A model generated the notes under the pieces. That model was not told the DNA's origin. It was given only the letters and a program-made list of their open reading frames with translations, and made no database searches. The position numbers and the translations under genes were made by a program. A DNA stretch of 64,000 nucleotides, taken from Pomphorhynchus laevis. Taxonomy: Eukaryota > Acanthocephala > Palaeacanthocephala > Echinorhynchida > Pomphorhynchidae. Shown one piece after another: positions 44,240 through 54,175 of the stretch. The stretch lies in the NCBI GenBank assembly GCA_012934845.2, contig WNNJ02001060.1, positions 1 to 64,000 on the forward strand. The letters are read 5' to 3'. Position 1 is the first letter of the stretch, and every line of letters begins with the position of its first letter.

Positions 44240-47095
44240 GGTTAAAAAATTGTCTTGGCTATTATAATTCCTACAATATATAACATACAAAAATTATGAC
44301 GGAATATATAACATAAAATAATTACAATATTGGACAATCAACGAGGAAATGGCAAAAAATCAACAAAAAAATCAGGGCATTTAAGTCTCCAGATAGAGTG
44401 CGTTAACGAATATTGTGATGTATGGACGACGTACAGTGTTTTATCTAGTAATAAAGATACATTCACTGATAAAAAAATTCTTCTGCGGTTTCTGTTGTGC
44501 TGAGGAGATGTTCAGTAAGTGTTCTTCGTTGTCGAAACTCACATCAACGAACAATGACACAAATACCGCAATGACCTCTGGAAATTCAGGAGCGGTGATT
44601 GGTCGTGAATTGGATGCGCTCACTACCGATGATGCTGATGATGGGTGTCGCATAGTGTCTGGTAATTTACCGATGACTTATTTATCGTCACAGAACACCT
44701 CTACTTGTTCAAGGAACAACGTCACTATATTGCGACATACCGATTCGGCATTTGAAGAGAGGTTAATACAGAACATCGCCACGGCAAGTTCAGTACGGGT
44801 ACATGAAAGTTCACGTGAATCCAACGAAACTCCTGACAATTTTTCAACCGGTAAGTTGCCTAGTGCTGTGTCATCTAAGTTCGAAATCGTAGCGTTTCTA
44901 GAGACAGGCGCATTCTTTTTGCAAATCTATCTGAGTCTAATTCATCTGTTGCGCAGGAACGGGTTAACGATGATATTAGTGCGGCTTGGGCAGTTATGAA
45001 TTAAATATTCCATGACAGTGATAAAGAAATAGCGAAAGAGATTGTGGTTAAAAATTTGTACCGACTAGGTACATCTTACAGGTACAGATGCTGACAGTTC
45101 GAACATACCGCGATTGTTAAAGGTTGTGGTTGATACGTCTACTCAAGCTAACCATATATTTAGTCGGGCTCATCGTCTAGAAAGGAACTCGGTACGTATT
45201 ATGAGAGATCTGTCTTTTGATGATCATGTAAAACTGGAAAATGCTAAATGAAGAGATGCACAAGCGTCTGTTATATGGCGAGAAGGATCTATGCATTAGA
45301 AATTTTCGAGTTCTCTGTCGGAAGCCATTTGTTCGTTGGAAGCCCTTGGAACTGTAGATACGTCGGTATCCGCTAACTCGTGTGGGTCTTTGATTACAGT
45401 ACATGAAAGAGACAATCAACGTCGAGAAGCTTCATCTTTCATAAAAATTGCATTTACAAATGTACGTAGCACGGTTTATAAGTTGGATGAGATTAGGTAT
45501 TGGATACATTGTCATGACGTCAAAGTCTTTGGAATTTGTGAAAGTTGGTTTCACTCTGACATATCTGATGATGTGGTTCATATCCCTGAATTCGTTCTCT
45601 ATAAATCTGATCGTGCACGTGGACGCGGTGGTAGAGTGGCCTTCTATGTGCATGTGAGTCTAACTGTTAGTTCGACGGTAAAATTCGTTGATGATTCGTG
45701 ATCCGCTCAGGCACTGCAATTGAGCATTATTTATTCTGGTAGTGCACTAATCACTTATGCATAGTATATCGTGCTCCGTGCGCAGCATCGTTCGCCCTTC
45801 TTGATTTCCTTAAAAACTTATCCAAGTCTCATAAATGTTGTTTCTTTGGAAATTTCAGCATGTATGCGTACAATTCTGATGTGCCTACTGTTGCCACTGC
45901 ATACAAATTTACGACATCTTTGTCAAATTTGTTGTATGACGATATGTTGCTTATTCAACATGTCAATTTTGATACTCATTTTTCTGCAGGATCGTAATCG
46001 ATGATTGATCTGCTGTTTTCTTAACTTGATTCCGATACTTTCTCACTGGACAAAGAACCTCTGATTAGTTCAAGCGATCTTGTGATATTCAAGTTTCTGA
46101 TTCCTCTTATGTCGAGCGGATCACACTATGTAGAGAGAGTTGTGAAGCGTGTATGGAAAGCGATTCCAGAAAATGTGATAATTGAATATGCTAGAAAGAT
46201 TCATTTTGTTGGTAATGATTGTGATGTTGAGAACATTTGGCAGTCTATCAAAAATGGGATATTTCAAGTTCTCGATGAATTTGCTCCCATACGTATATTT
46301 ACTGAGCGCAAAATGTCTTATAAACCGTCGTGGTTCGATAGTGAACTAAAGCGTCTCATTCGATTAAGAAATAAAGAGTGGAGTCGTAGTAAAAAGAGTG
46401 TAGATTTAAATAGTGAATACAAACGAATTCGTAATAAATACAATCGCTTAAAATCGCAGAAGAGATATGTGTACGAGAATGATATTTATATGTCTCTAAA
46501 ACACACACCCAAACGATTTTGGAGATACGTTAGTCGATTAAAGGTATCGAAATCTAGTGTTCGAAGCATTCGTTTCGGAAATGAATTTATAGACGACCCA
46601 ATTAAAGTTGCTGAAGTGTTTGCTGATGTGTTTGCGCTACCTTCGAATAAAGGCATTGCTTCTAGTGTCGATAGTTGTGATGGCTCATCCATCTGTCAGA
46701 GTTCATACATAGTTGTGTCGGCGGAGGAAGTTGAAATAGAGTAGTCGAAGTTATCTAAATCAGTGACAGCTGGCCCTGACGATATTCCAGCTTACGTCCT
46801 TAATCTCTTAAAATGAATACTGTCCTATCCGCTTTTAAAGTTATTTAACGTTTCTCTTAGTTCGTCAATTATCCAAATGATTGAAAATCAGCAATCGTTG
46901 TACCACTTCCGAAAACAAAGAAGGTTCGCGATATAGATGGATCTAACCTATAAGTTTAACATCCACTGTAAGGAAGGTACTTGAGAGTGCATGAGGGTGG
47001 TGTCATTAAGGGTGGTGTCATTGTGCATGTCGTCTATTTGGATTTCTCCAAGGCATTTGACCGCGTTCCACAAACTGAGTTGATAAAAATTCTAG
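44240..47095 (+). mobile_element. CR1-like LINE family C (copy 3), 5' part, split by a family A LINE
   Basis: The 5' end shares GGTTAAAAAATTGTCTTGG with copy 4 at 52.9 kb. The ORF1 finger (IECVNEYCDVWTTY, then FFCGFCCAEE) spans two frames. The endonuclease is at 45440-45970 (WFHSDISDDVVHIPEF), the linker frame 46082-46744 includes KPSWFDSELKRLIRLRNKEW, and the reverse transcriptase breaks off in VVYLDFSKAFDRVPQTELIK at 47095. It resumes at about 51690. Many stops and shifts. Confidence 0.75.
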
Positions 47096-47208
47096 AGTTA
47101 ATTAATAATAATACAATAATTTATTTAACGTGGCAAATGCGTGCAAAATGCACGCTTACATGACCACTAACAGACAAAAAAAGAACATCAAAAGTCACAG
47201 GTAATTAG

Positions 47209-48108
47209 TTAATTGTTGAAACAAAATTGGATTTGGCGTTTGAAATACGGCCTAGATCTTGATTGGCGGATATGAATAGGCAGTTGATTCCACAAGAGAG
47301 GAGCAGCCACAACGAAGGAGCGGAAGCCAAAAGAGGTAGAGTAGATTGGGACATGTAAAAGAAGGGAATTACGGGAACGCAGAGCACAATACACAGTACG
47401 AGAATTGTCGAGAAAAGGAAGGTTGAGAAATGAAGGGGTATGATAAGTTATAAGGCGAAAAGCAATGATAAGAAGACGAATTTGAACACGACAATAAATG
47501 GTAGGCCAATCAAGAGAAACAAGATAGTGGGATGTATGATCAAAACGACGAAGACGGAGGAGAACTCGGACGGCAGCGTTGATGATGCGTTGTAAAGGAA
47601 GAAGAGTGGATTTAGGTGAGTTGGAAAATAGACTAAGACAGTAATCAAGTCTTGAGAAAAGAAGAGAAGATATGAGAGTCATACAAGAAGGGAAATCGAT
47701 CAATCTACGAACTTGACGGAGATTGCGGAGTATCAAGGTAGATGAGCGTACTTTATCACTAACGAAAGGTTTAAGTGAAAGTCGGTTGTCGAAATGAAAG
47801 CCTAGGAAAACAAGATTATCAACGATAGGAATAATTGTAGAATTAAGTGATCCGGAAGGAGGTTCTACGCCGAAGCTTCGAGGTAGGATCCACATAATTT
47901 TAGATTTATCAGGATTCAGAGAAAGGCGAAGGGAAGAAAGATGATTGGAAATTGAGACAAGACAGCTGGAAACAGAAACACTAAGATCATGAATACGATA
48001 AGCAGGTGCGTGAGCATAGATGAGAATGTCATCAGCATATTGCATAACATGGAAGTTAAATTTATGAGAAATCGAAGACAAGTCACCGAGAAGAAGAGAG
48101 AAAAGCAT
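47209..48108 (-). CDS. LINE A ORF2 reverse transcriptase, catalytic and C-terminal part (299 codons)
   Basis: Starts MLFSLLLGDLSS within the PQGSVLGPMLFS block and carries the catalytic VMQYADDILIYAHAPAYR, SLNPDKSKIMWIL, FLGFHFDNRLSL and the C-terminal PLLWNQLPIHIRQS. Frame open to its natural stop. The deletion in front of it (see the neighbouring frame) separates it from the rest of ORF2. Confidence 0.85.
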   Translation of the reverse strand: MLFSLLLGDLSSISHKFNFHVMQYADDILIYAHAPAYRIHDLSVSVSSCLVSISNHLSSLRLSLNPDKSKIMWILPRSFGVEPPSGSLNSTIIPIVDNLVFLGFHFDNRLSLKPFVSDKVRSSTLILRNLRQVRRLIDFPSCMTLISSLLFSRLDYCLSLFSNSPKSTLLPLQRIINAAVRVLLRLRRFDHTSHYLVSLDWPTIYCRVQIRLLIIAFRLITYHTPSFLNLPFLDNSRTVYCALRSRNSLLLHVPIYSTSFGFRSFVVAAPLLWNQLPIHIRQSRSRPYFKRQIQFCFNN

Positions 48109-48113
48109 AGGGC

Positions 48114-49697
48114 CTAATACGGAGCCTTGTGGAAGCCATAATCATGATGAAGGCGATGTAGACGAATCGAGTGATCGACAATGTCAAAAGCAGACGATAG
48201 ATCAAGAGAAACTATGACACTACATAATTTATGATCGCGCGAGATGAGTAAGTCATTATAAACTTTAAGACAGGCAATTTCAGTAGAGTGATTAGAGCGA
48301 AAAGCGGCTTGGAAGGAAGGAAACAAGTTAGAGGAAAAGAGATATGTATTAACTTGCTTGAGAACGAGACGCTCAAGGAGTTTAGAGAGGGTTGGGAGAA
48401 GTGAGATTGGACGGTACGAAGATGGTAGTGAGGAGTCGAGAGATTGCTTTTTGATGAGAAGACGAACAGTGGCACATTTCCAGACGGAAGGAAATGTACG
48501 GCTACGGATGGACGAGTTGAACAATGTGGTTAGGAAGGGTGAGATAGAGGAGCAGATATTTTTAAGTAAGTGAGTTGGAATTGGGTCAGAAGGAGAGGTT
48601 TTGTTAGGTAATGACAGCAGAACCGAAGAAACTTCATCAGACGAAACGGGAAGAAGGTGGAATAGTTCTGGGAGGGAAGTATTTAAAGAGAAGAGTGGGT
48701 ACAAGGGGGCTACGGGTAGTAGGGAAAGTAAATTAGATAGCTTAGTTTGTAGATAAGAAGAAAATTCATCAGGATTTATATTACAAGAAGTAGATGATCG
48801 TGAAAGAATTGAGTTTAAGATTTTCCAATGAGATTTAGAGTTGGACGATGACTCGAGTTGATTTCGCCAAAAGATAGTACGTTTAGTACGTATAAGAATA
48901 AGATGTGAATGGCGTAGAGAAAAGTAGGAATCACGGAGATTTGGAGGGAGTGAATTGGGAGAACGTTTAAGAAAGCGATTATACACACGAAAAGAGTGAC
49001 GGAGTCGACGCTTAGAAAGACTACAGTCAGAATCGAACCAGGGAGCATGGCGCAAGCGCTGAGAGCGTCGGAGTCGACTAGGCAGAAGTTTATTGATGAT
49101 AGACATAAGTTCAGAATCAAACAGAATGCAGAGATCATCGGGAGAGAGATAGTTAAGAGGAAGTGAAAAGAGTGAAGAATTGAGTAAGGCTGTGCAGAGA
49201 ACAGGGATATCGAGAAGCTTCCAGGGTCGACTTGGTGTAGATAAAGGTAAAGGCGGAGAAGGAGGATGGGGACGAGTAATAGTAAGAGTGACAAGGAAAT
49301 GATCGGACAAACCAGGATCAGTAATTGACAAGGAGGTATAGTCATTGAAGCAGTTAGGAACAGCAATGATGTCGAGAGCACCGCCGAGAATATGAGTTGG
49401 GCTTGTTGAAAGTAATTTATAGTTAAAATCAGAAAAAAGATTAGTTAAAGTGATAGAGTCAGAGTCAGACGGGCGATCAAGACGAATGTTAAAGTCACCG
49501 AGAACAAAAGAAGGAGTATAAGACAATGAACAGTGAGACATTAGATCTGCAAGGTCGTTAAAGAAGATACGTGATGGGGCAACTGAACCTGGACGGTATA
49601 CAATCACAAGTTCCAGAGGGAAAGGCGTTGATAATCTGCATATGAGTAATTCGAACGAGGTGTAACGGATGTTAACGTTAATTTTACGTAAAGACAT
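48114..49697 (-). CDS. LINE A ORF2 endonuclease C-terminal half and reverse transcriptase N-terminal half (527 codons)
   Basis: Endonuclease residues: VIVYRPGSVAPSR, FVLGDFNIRLDRP, and GLSDHFLVTLTI (the D-H pair of APE enzymes). The reverse transcriptase follows: SYRPISLLPTLSKLLERLVL, AAFRSNHSTEIACLKVYN and SLDLSSAFDIVDHS. It stops after DYGFHKAPY because about 35 to 40 expected codons before the PQGSVLGP block are deleted with a frame change. The true ORF2 start lies upstream, at about 49930. Confidence 0.85.
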   Translation of the reverse strand: MSLRKINVNIRYTSFELLICRLSTPFPLELVIVYRPGSVAPSRIFFNDLADLMSHCSLSYTPSFVLGDFNIRLDRPSDSDSITLTNLFSDFNYKLLSTSPTHILGGALDIIAVPNCFNDYTSLSITDPGLSDHFLVTLTITRPHPPSPPLPLSTPSRPWKLLDIPVLCTALLNSSLFSLPLNYLSPDDLCILFDSELMSIINKLLPSRLRRSQRLRHAPWFDSDCSLSKRRLRHSFRVYNRFLKRSPNSLPPNLRDSYFSLRHSHLILIRTKRTIFWRNQLESSSNSKSHWKILNSILSRSSTSCNINPDEFSSYLQTKLSNLLSLLPVAPLYPLFSLNTSLPELFHLLPVSSDEVSSVLLSLPNKTSPSDPIPTHLLKNICSSISPFLTTLFNSSIRSRTFPSVWKCATVRLLIKKQSLDSSLPSSYRPISLLPTLSKLLERLVLKQVNTYLFSSNLFPSFQAAFRSNHSTEIACLKVYNDLLISRDHKLCSVIVSLDLSSAFDIVDHSIRLHRLHHDYGFHKAPY

Positions 49698-49965
49698 TGG
49701 GTGACGAGCAATGGCAACTATACCGCCATGGTTAAAAGCAGTAGATGTATGAGAGGCAATTGGACGAGCTGATTCAACTAAAGAACAACCAGAGCGACAT
49801 AGACGACGAATAGCAAGATCGTCGGAGTCACAATGCTAGGATTCGGTAATGCAGAGAATATCGATAGATAATTGATCGAAGATATCAAGGAGCATATCAG
49901 CTTTATGAAGAATGGAGCGAGTGTTGAATAGACTAAGACGAAAAGTATGCTTAGGAGCGAGATCG
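49698..49965 (-). pseudogene. LINE A ORF2 start, endonuclease N-terminus with in-frame TAG
   Basis: Continuous with the next frame apart from one stop: RLSLFNTRSILHKADML, then DILCITES, TAG at 49838-49836, HCDSDDLAIRRLC. The stop is exactly at the conserved Trp of the APE-type motif (TESW). The same TAG is in the fragment at 12.6 kb; the fragment at 14.5 kb has TGG. Confidence 0.8.
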
Positions 49966-49966
49966 A

Positions 49967-51346
49967 CTAGCGAAGAAGACAAGGGGGAGAGATGGGACGC
50001 CATCGAATTTTTGGCCTTGTGTGTACAACGTGAAAATTTCCATTGATTTGACGTATAGATAAGGATGACTCGCCGTTTGTTTCACGTCGATGTTTCTCAA
50101 TGCGAGCTAAATTGAGCTGGGCAATATCAGAAGGGGAGCGGTCAGGAAAGATACGACAAGTAGACGAAGTGGTAAGAAGTTTAAAACGTTGGGAAAGTAC
50201 CAAGGATGCATGTGAACTATGTCGGAAAACGATTTTTAGGAGTGGAGGACTGAGATGATTGGATTTAGTGGATTTGTTTAAACGGATCAAAGATACAGGA
50301 GCGATATTATTGAAGAGGGATGGATTATTATCAGGAAGAATGGTTGCTAGGATAGACCTGAAAGCAGATACATCATCATCGAGGCGACATTGAGGAGAAG
50401 CAGATTCGGAAACCTTTAAATTAGATATGATAATGCATCGATCGCGCGAAGGAAAACGATTACGTAGTGGTGGACGGACAGACCTGGTAGCAGTAGAGGC
50501 AGAAGAGCAGATAAACGTGGGAATGACAGGGGTGCTAAGTGAAGATTTAAGATAGTTTGGAGCATGTGTGACAGGAGTGGAGTGTTGAATCGGTTGATCG
50601 GAGATGTTACTGGAGATGATTTTGACGGAAGGATGTAAATTATTGATAGGTGATACGGTTGGAGCATGTGTGACAGAAGTGGATTGTTGAATAGGTTGAA
50701 CGGAGATGTTACTGGAGATAATTTTGACAGAAGGATGTAAATTATTGAGAAGTGATACGGTAGAGGTAGAGTAAGGAGTACGTGAAGAGAAGAAAGAAGT
50801 ATGAGATGTATTTAGATGTGGGGATGAATAGGAAAAATGAGGTACGAGATGAAGGCCTTTACTGTTTGCATTGTTAGGAAGATGAAGATTAAGGGAAGTT
50901 TTATCCGTAGTTAAAGGAGGAGTGTGTGCGAGAGAAGTTTCAAGAACGGGTTTCATAGATGACGAAGGAGTTAGTAAGCAAACGGATGACGACGATAGAT
51001 TGGAAGATATGTTGTCGTTTGTTGATGTTCCATGTATAACAGCGGTCTGAGTCGACTGAGAGATATCATCAAGTTTATTTATTGAGCACAAATCTGTTTT
51101 GTTAGCGTTCAGAACGTCTTCACCGTTTGAGTGGTCATTCTTCATTAGCTTACCTACGAGGGCAGCACAACAGAAGCCGCAGAGGAAATTCCGATTTAAA
51201 ACGTTGTCCTCGTCAGTGAAAGGAATGGCAACGTGAGTCCAAACATTGCAATTCTTGTTGTCGCATCCAATTTGCTTTTCGATGTAAGCTTCCTTGACGG
51301 ACTTGAGTTGCTGGCCGACATTTTTAGTTAGCTTTCTCTTTGCCAT
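49967..51346 (-). CDS. LINE A ORF1 protein, PHD-like half finger (459 codons)
   Basis: Begins MAKRKLTKNVGQQLKS, then IGCDNKNCNVWTHVAIPF ... NRNFLCGFCCAALVGK (about residues 27-66): a C-D-x3-NC-x2-W-x-H ... F-x-C-G-F-C arrangement like the second half of a PHD finger. The middle is Ser/Thr/Pro-rich with an internal 84 bp repeat (ILHPSVKIISSNIS type blocks, twice). The C-terminal third (CIIISNLKVSES ... KIRWRPIS) is a likely nucleic-acid-binding part shared with family C ORF1s. Intact frame. PHD-bearing ORF1s are known in CR1-like elements. Confidence 0.8.
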   Translation of the reverse strand: MAKRKLTKNVGQQLKSVKEAYIEKQIGCDNKNCNVWTHVAIPFTDEDNVLNRNFLCGFCCAALVGKLMKNDHSNGEDVLNANKTDLCSINKLDDISQSTQTAVIHGTSTNDNISSNLSSSSVCLLTPSSSMKPVLETSLAHTPPLTTDKTSLNLHLPNNANSKGLHLVPHFSYSSPHLNTSHTSFFSSRTPYSTSTVSLLNNLHPSVKIISSNISVQPIQQSTSVTHAPTVSPINNLHPSVKIISSNISDQPIQHSTPVTHAPNYLKSSLSTPVIPTFICSSASTATRSVRPPLRNRFPSRDRCIIISNLKVSESASPQCRLDDDVSAFRSILATILPDNNPSLFNNIAPVSLIRLNKSTKSNHLSPPLLKIVFRHSSHASLVLSQRFKLLTTSSTCRIFPDRSPSDIAQLNLARIEKHRRETNGESSLSIRQINGNFHVVHTRPKIRWRPISPPCLLR

Positions 51347-51414
51347 AATAAAATGTTAATTAGTTAGTTATAATCAAGAATGTTTAAACTCCGTTAGTCT
51401 GCAAGTCGTTAGTT

Positions 51415-51540
51415 GTAAGTAGCGAGCGGATGTCGTCGATGGTTGTCGATAATTGTCAAGCGGATGGTTGTCGTTAGTTGTCGTCGAAGGTTGTCGTTGG
51501 TTGTCGTCGAAGATTGTAGTTTGATTGTTTTACAATCTTG
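51415..51540 (-). repeat. short imperfect repeats in the LINE A 5' UTR
   Basis: GTTGTCG(T/A)... units of about 11 to 22 bp (TTGTCGTCGAAGGTTGTCG) recur five to six times between the ORF1 start and the 13 bp array. Possible secondary promoter repeats or simple low-complexity sequence. Confidence 0.55.
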
Positions 51541-51571
51541 GTGGACAAGATTTTCCGCTCGCTTCGCTCGC

Positions 51572-51680
51572 GGAACTGAAATCTGGAACTGAAATCTGGA
51601 ACTGAAATCTGGAACTGAAATCTGGAACTGAAATCTGGAACTGAAATCTGGAACTGAAATCTGGAACTGAAATCTGGAAC
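51572..51680 (-). repeat. eight-copy 13 bp tandem array at the LINE A 5' end
   Basis: GGAACTGAAATCT repeats perfectly eight times (51572-51675) plus five bases. It is at the extreme 5' end of the LINE read on the minus strand, where monomer arrays can act as internal promoters. All copies are identical, so the array expanded recently or is being homogenised. Confidence 0.9.
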
Positions 51681-51689
51681 GTGTGTTTA

Positions 51690-52220
51690 AGCTGTAAATT
51701 ACCTAACTCGCTGAATCAAGCACTTCTTGGATGGTCGGCAATTTTGTGTAAGAGTATGACATGTTTTGTCATCTCTACGCAGTGTTGTACATGGAGTATC
51801 ACAAGGAACAGTTCTCGGACCACTATTATTTTGCATTTTTATTAATGAGCAGTTGAAATTGCTCAAAGTATCGCACTTATCATATGTGGACGATTTGAAG
51901 TTGTGGAATATCATCTCGACCGAACGAGACTGCTTGGCATTGCAGCGAGACTTGGATTTAGTATATAAATGGAGTCGAGACATTGCAGCGAGATTTGGAT
52001 TTAGTATATAAATGGAGTCGAGACATTGCAGCGAGACTTGGGAAAGTGCAAGAATATGAGATTGGGTCGTGGATGCAAAAGTTACTATAATTACGTAATA
52101 AGTGCAAATGAACTCGATGTAGTCACATTTCACCGCGATATCGGGATTCTGATTGATTCATCATTAAAGACACGACGTCATTATGATGTTCAATTATGTA
52201 AGGTAAATCGAAAAAAGTTT
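51690..52220 (+). mobile_element. LINE C copy 3, continuation after the LINE A insertion
   Basis: Resumes in the reverse transcriptase: GVSQGTVLGPLLFCIFIN, LSYVDDLKLWNII (intact Asp pair), LALQRDLDLVYKWSRD, then in another frame DVVTFHRDIGILIDSSLK. An internal duplication of about 55 bp (GTATATAAATGGAGTCGAGA twice, at about 51961 and 52003) breaks the frame. The copy ends abruptly at about 52215. Confidence 0.75.
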
Positions 52221-52229
52221 TTTAAATTT

Positions 52230-52910
52230 TCATTTAATTTTATTTTTAACATTTCATGATGAAGCATACAAATTGTCTGTACTTATATTGTTCGAAATTA
52301 AATTCTCTATCGTATTAAAAATTTTCAGCACCCAGTTTTGTTGATACTATGATCTATGCTTGTATTAATTTAGTTCATTGACTTATTTCCTTGACCAAGT
52401 TGACATTTATTTCAAAAATGAGTAAATATACATTAAACTTACAACTCTTACCCCCTTGCTCTTCCTTCCTCTTAGCCATTTCACATCATCATCCTTCCCT
52501 CTTTCTTATGCATTCGTCCCTACTTGAACGTCAACAAGATGCCTGTAATGATATCTTCGTTTAAGAAGATATAATTGAAATAGATATCATTTAAAGATCT
52601 TCGTTTCAGTTTAGACAAACGAGAACAAAGATATCGCCGTTACTTCATGATAAGTTTCTGATCAAAATGAATCACAGTAGGTGAAAGTTTGACGTCGCAT
52701 ATACTGGATCTCAAAAACAGCGATTGTGAAGAAAAAATCTATTTTTAAAGAAGTCCTGAAATTTTTTAATGTCTTCATTAATTACGTAAAAACACTCGGT
52801 GTTGATAATATATTGTCTTCTTTAGAAAATGACGTTTTGAAATAAATACTTTTAAATATAATTAAATATGATTACTGTCAACATAGATAGATTTAAAGCA
52901 CGATATGATC
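52230..52910. other. no gene seen
   Basis: Spacer between two family C copies. A pyrimidine-rich patch (52440-52530) stands out but has no assignable content. Confidence 0.4.
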
Positions 52911-53113
52911 TAAATTGAGTTAAAAAATTGTCTTGGTTGTTAAATACTTAAATTTGAGATAGTAATATATAAGCTTAAACACACATAACTACATACAATC
53001 TAATATACATACAAACAATCACTATCGATTAAGAGATTACACTAGTTACAAAGACAGTCTCGATTACTCGATTCAAAGAACCATTTCAAGATATAGAGTG
53101 AACACAACAATCG

Positions 53114-54170
53114 ATGGCAAGGACAAAGAAGACAGAAACGAAAAAATGCTTAGCAAGTCAGCATATTAACGGTACTCACAATCAGACTGTACCTAAATTA
53201 CCAAACCCCTCCTCTGGGTATGAGCAACGCGAGGTCTTTTGCAGCAGATCTGGATGCGACATATGGACAACTGTCAACGTTCCATCTTGTCTGACGAAAT
53301 CTCTACTGTCTAGGGATTTTGTTTGTGGGTTCTGTGCCTCTGAATTGCTCTCCTTGTTGTTCAAGGGCCATTGTGACGAGCAAGTATCAATAAATGCTTT
53401 GGAGAGGAACGCAGATTCAAACAGTCACAACGATGGGGAAGATCATAGTATTGATGAACCAGAAAGGAGTTCAGAAGCGTTCAGACAGTCAAGCGGCTCG
53501 TCGTCAGGGATTGATGATGTTTCGGCCACTCCAAAATCATCTGAGATAGGAACCAATAATGCTTTTAATGTACTCAATCATTCTCTCACGCAGCAGTCGA
53601 AGTTAGAACTGGACGATCGTTCAATCATACCCTTCAATAACAATTCAACTCAATGCTTCGTTAGGGATGCATTGCATGAGACTAATGTGATGGATTACTC
53701 CTTCAAACAACTTCCTGTTTTGGATTCTATTGTCAATCCCCATATATTGGACTCGAGCGGCGTTGGTCTTGCTGTAGATGACAAATGTTCCGCCCCAAGC
53801 ATGCGAATGTTGATTTGTCAACTCTTGTTAACACTTCCTCGGGCAGTGATTGTTCTCAAAACTGTCCTCTGGGTAGTGATTGTAGTGAGCGTCCTTGTGC
53901 TTACCCGCAGCTACTGCATCCCCGCTGCAGTTTATGTGTTGCTCCTATATTAGCCCCGCTAATTGAGAGCGTTAAGGATCATGTTGACTAGACTCAAAAG
54001 ATCATGTTGACTTCCTACTCAAGCATGCATTTAGATTATCGCGCTCTGATTTTTATATACTCCGTGATTTATCTCCTGTATATCGTTTAAGAAGACACGA
54101 TGCTTTCAACGAGCTGCATCGACGGCTGGAAAGTGGTGATGGCAACCTAAGTGTCCGGAATTACCGGGTG
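53114..54170 (+). pseudogene. LINE C copy 4 ORF1 with PHD-like half finger, one frameshift
   Basis: The first frame (53114-53953) begins MARTKKTETKKCLASQ, with VFCSRSGCDIWTTVNVPS ... SRDFVCGFCASELL at about residues 36-77, the same finger as family A ORF1. It shifts near 53790 to a frame with SDCSQNCPLGSDCSERP, then the conserved end LRDLSPVYRLRRHD ... NLSVRNYRVVKWRPTV at about 54050-54185. Confidence 0.75.
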
Positions 54171-54175
54171 GTCAA

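Larger units (their letters stand above)
47096..51690 (-). mobile_element. almost full-length LINE family A (CR1/L2 group), 4.6 kb
   Basis: Complete order on the minus strand: 5' tandem repeats (51680-51572), 5' UTR, ORF1 (51346-49967), ORF2 endonuclease and reverse transcriptase (to 47209), a 3' UTR with a perfect 7 bp hairpin (47139-47155) and CACGTTAAATAA followed by ATT-type repeats at the end. Defects: a TAG in the endonuclease and a frame-shifting deletion in the reverse transcriptase. It sits inside a family C LINE, so it is younger than that copy. Confidence 0.85.
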
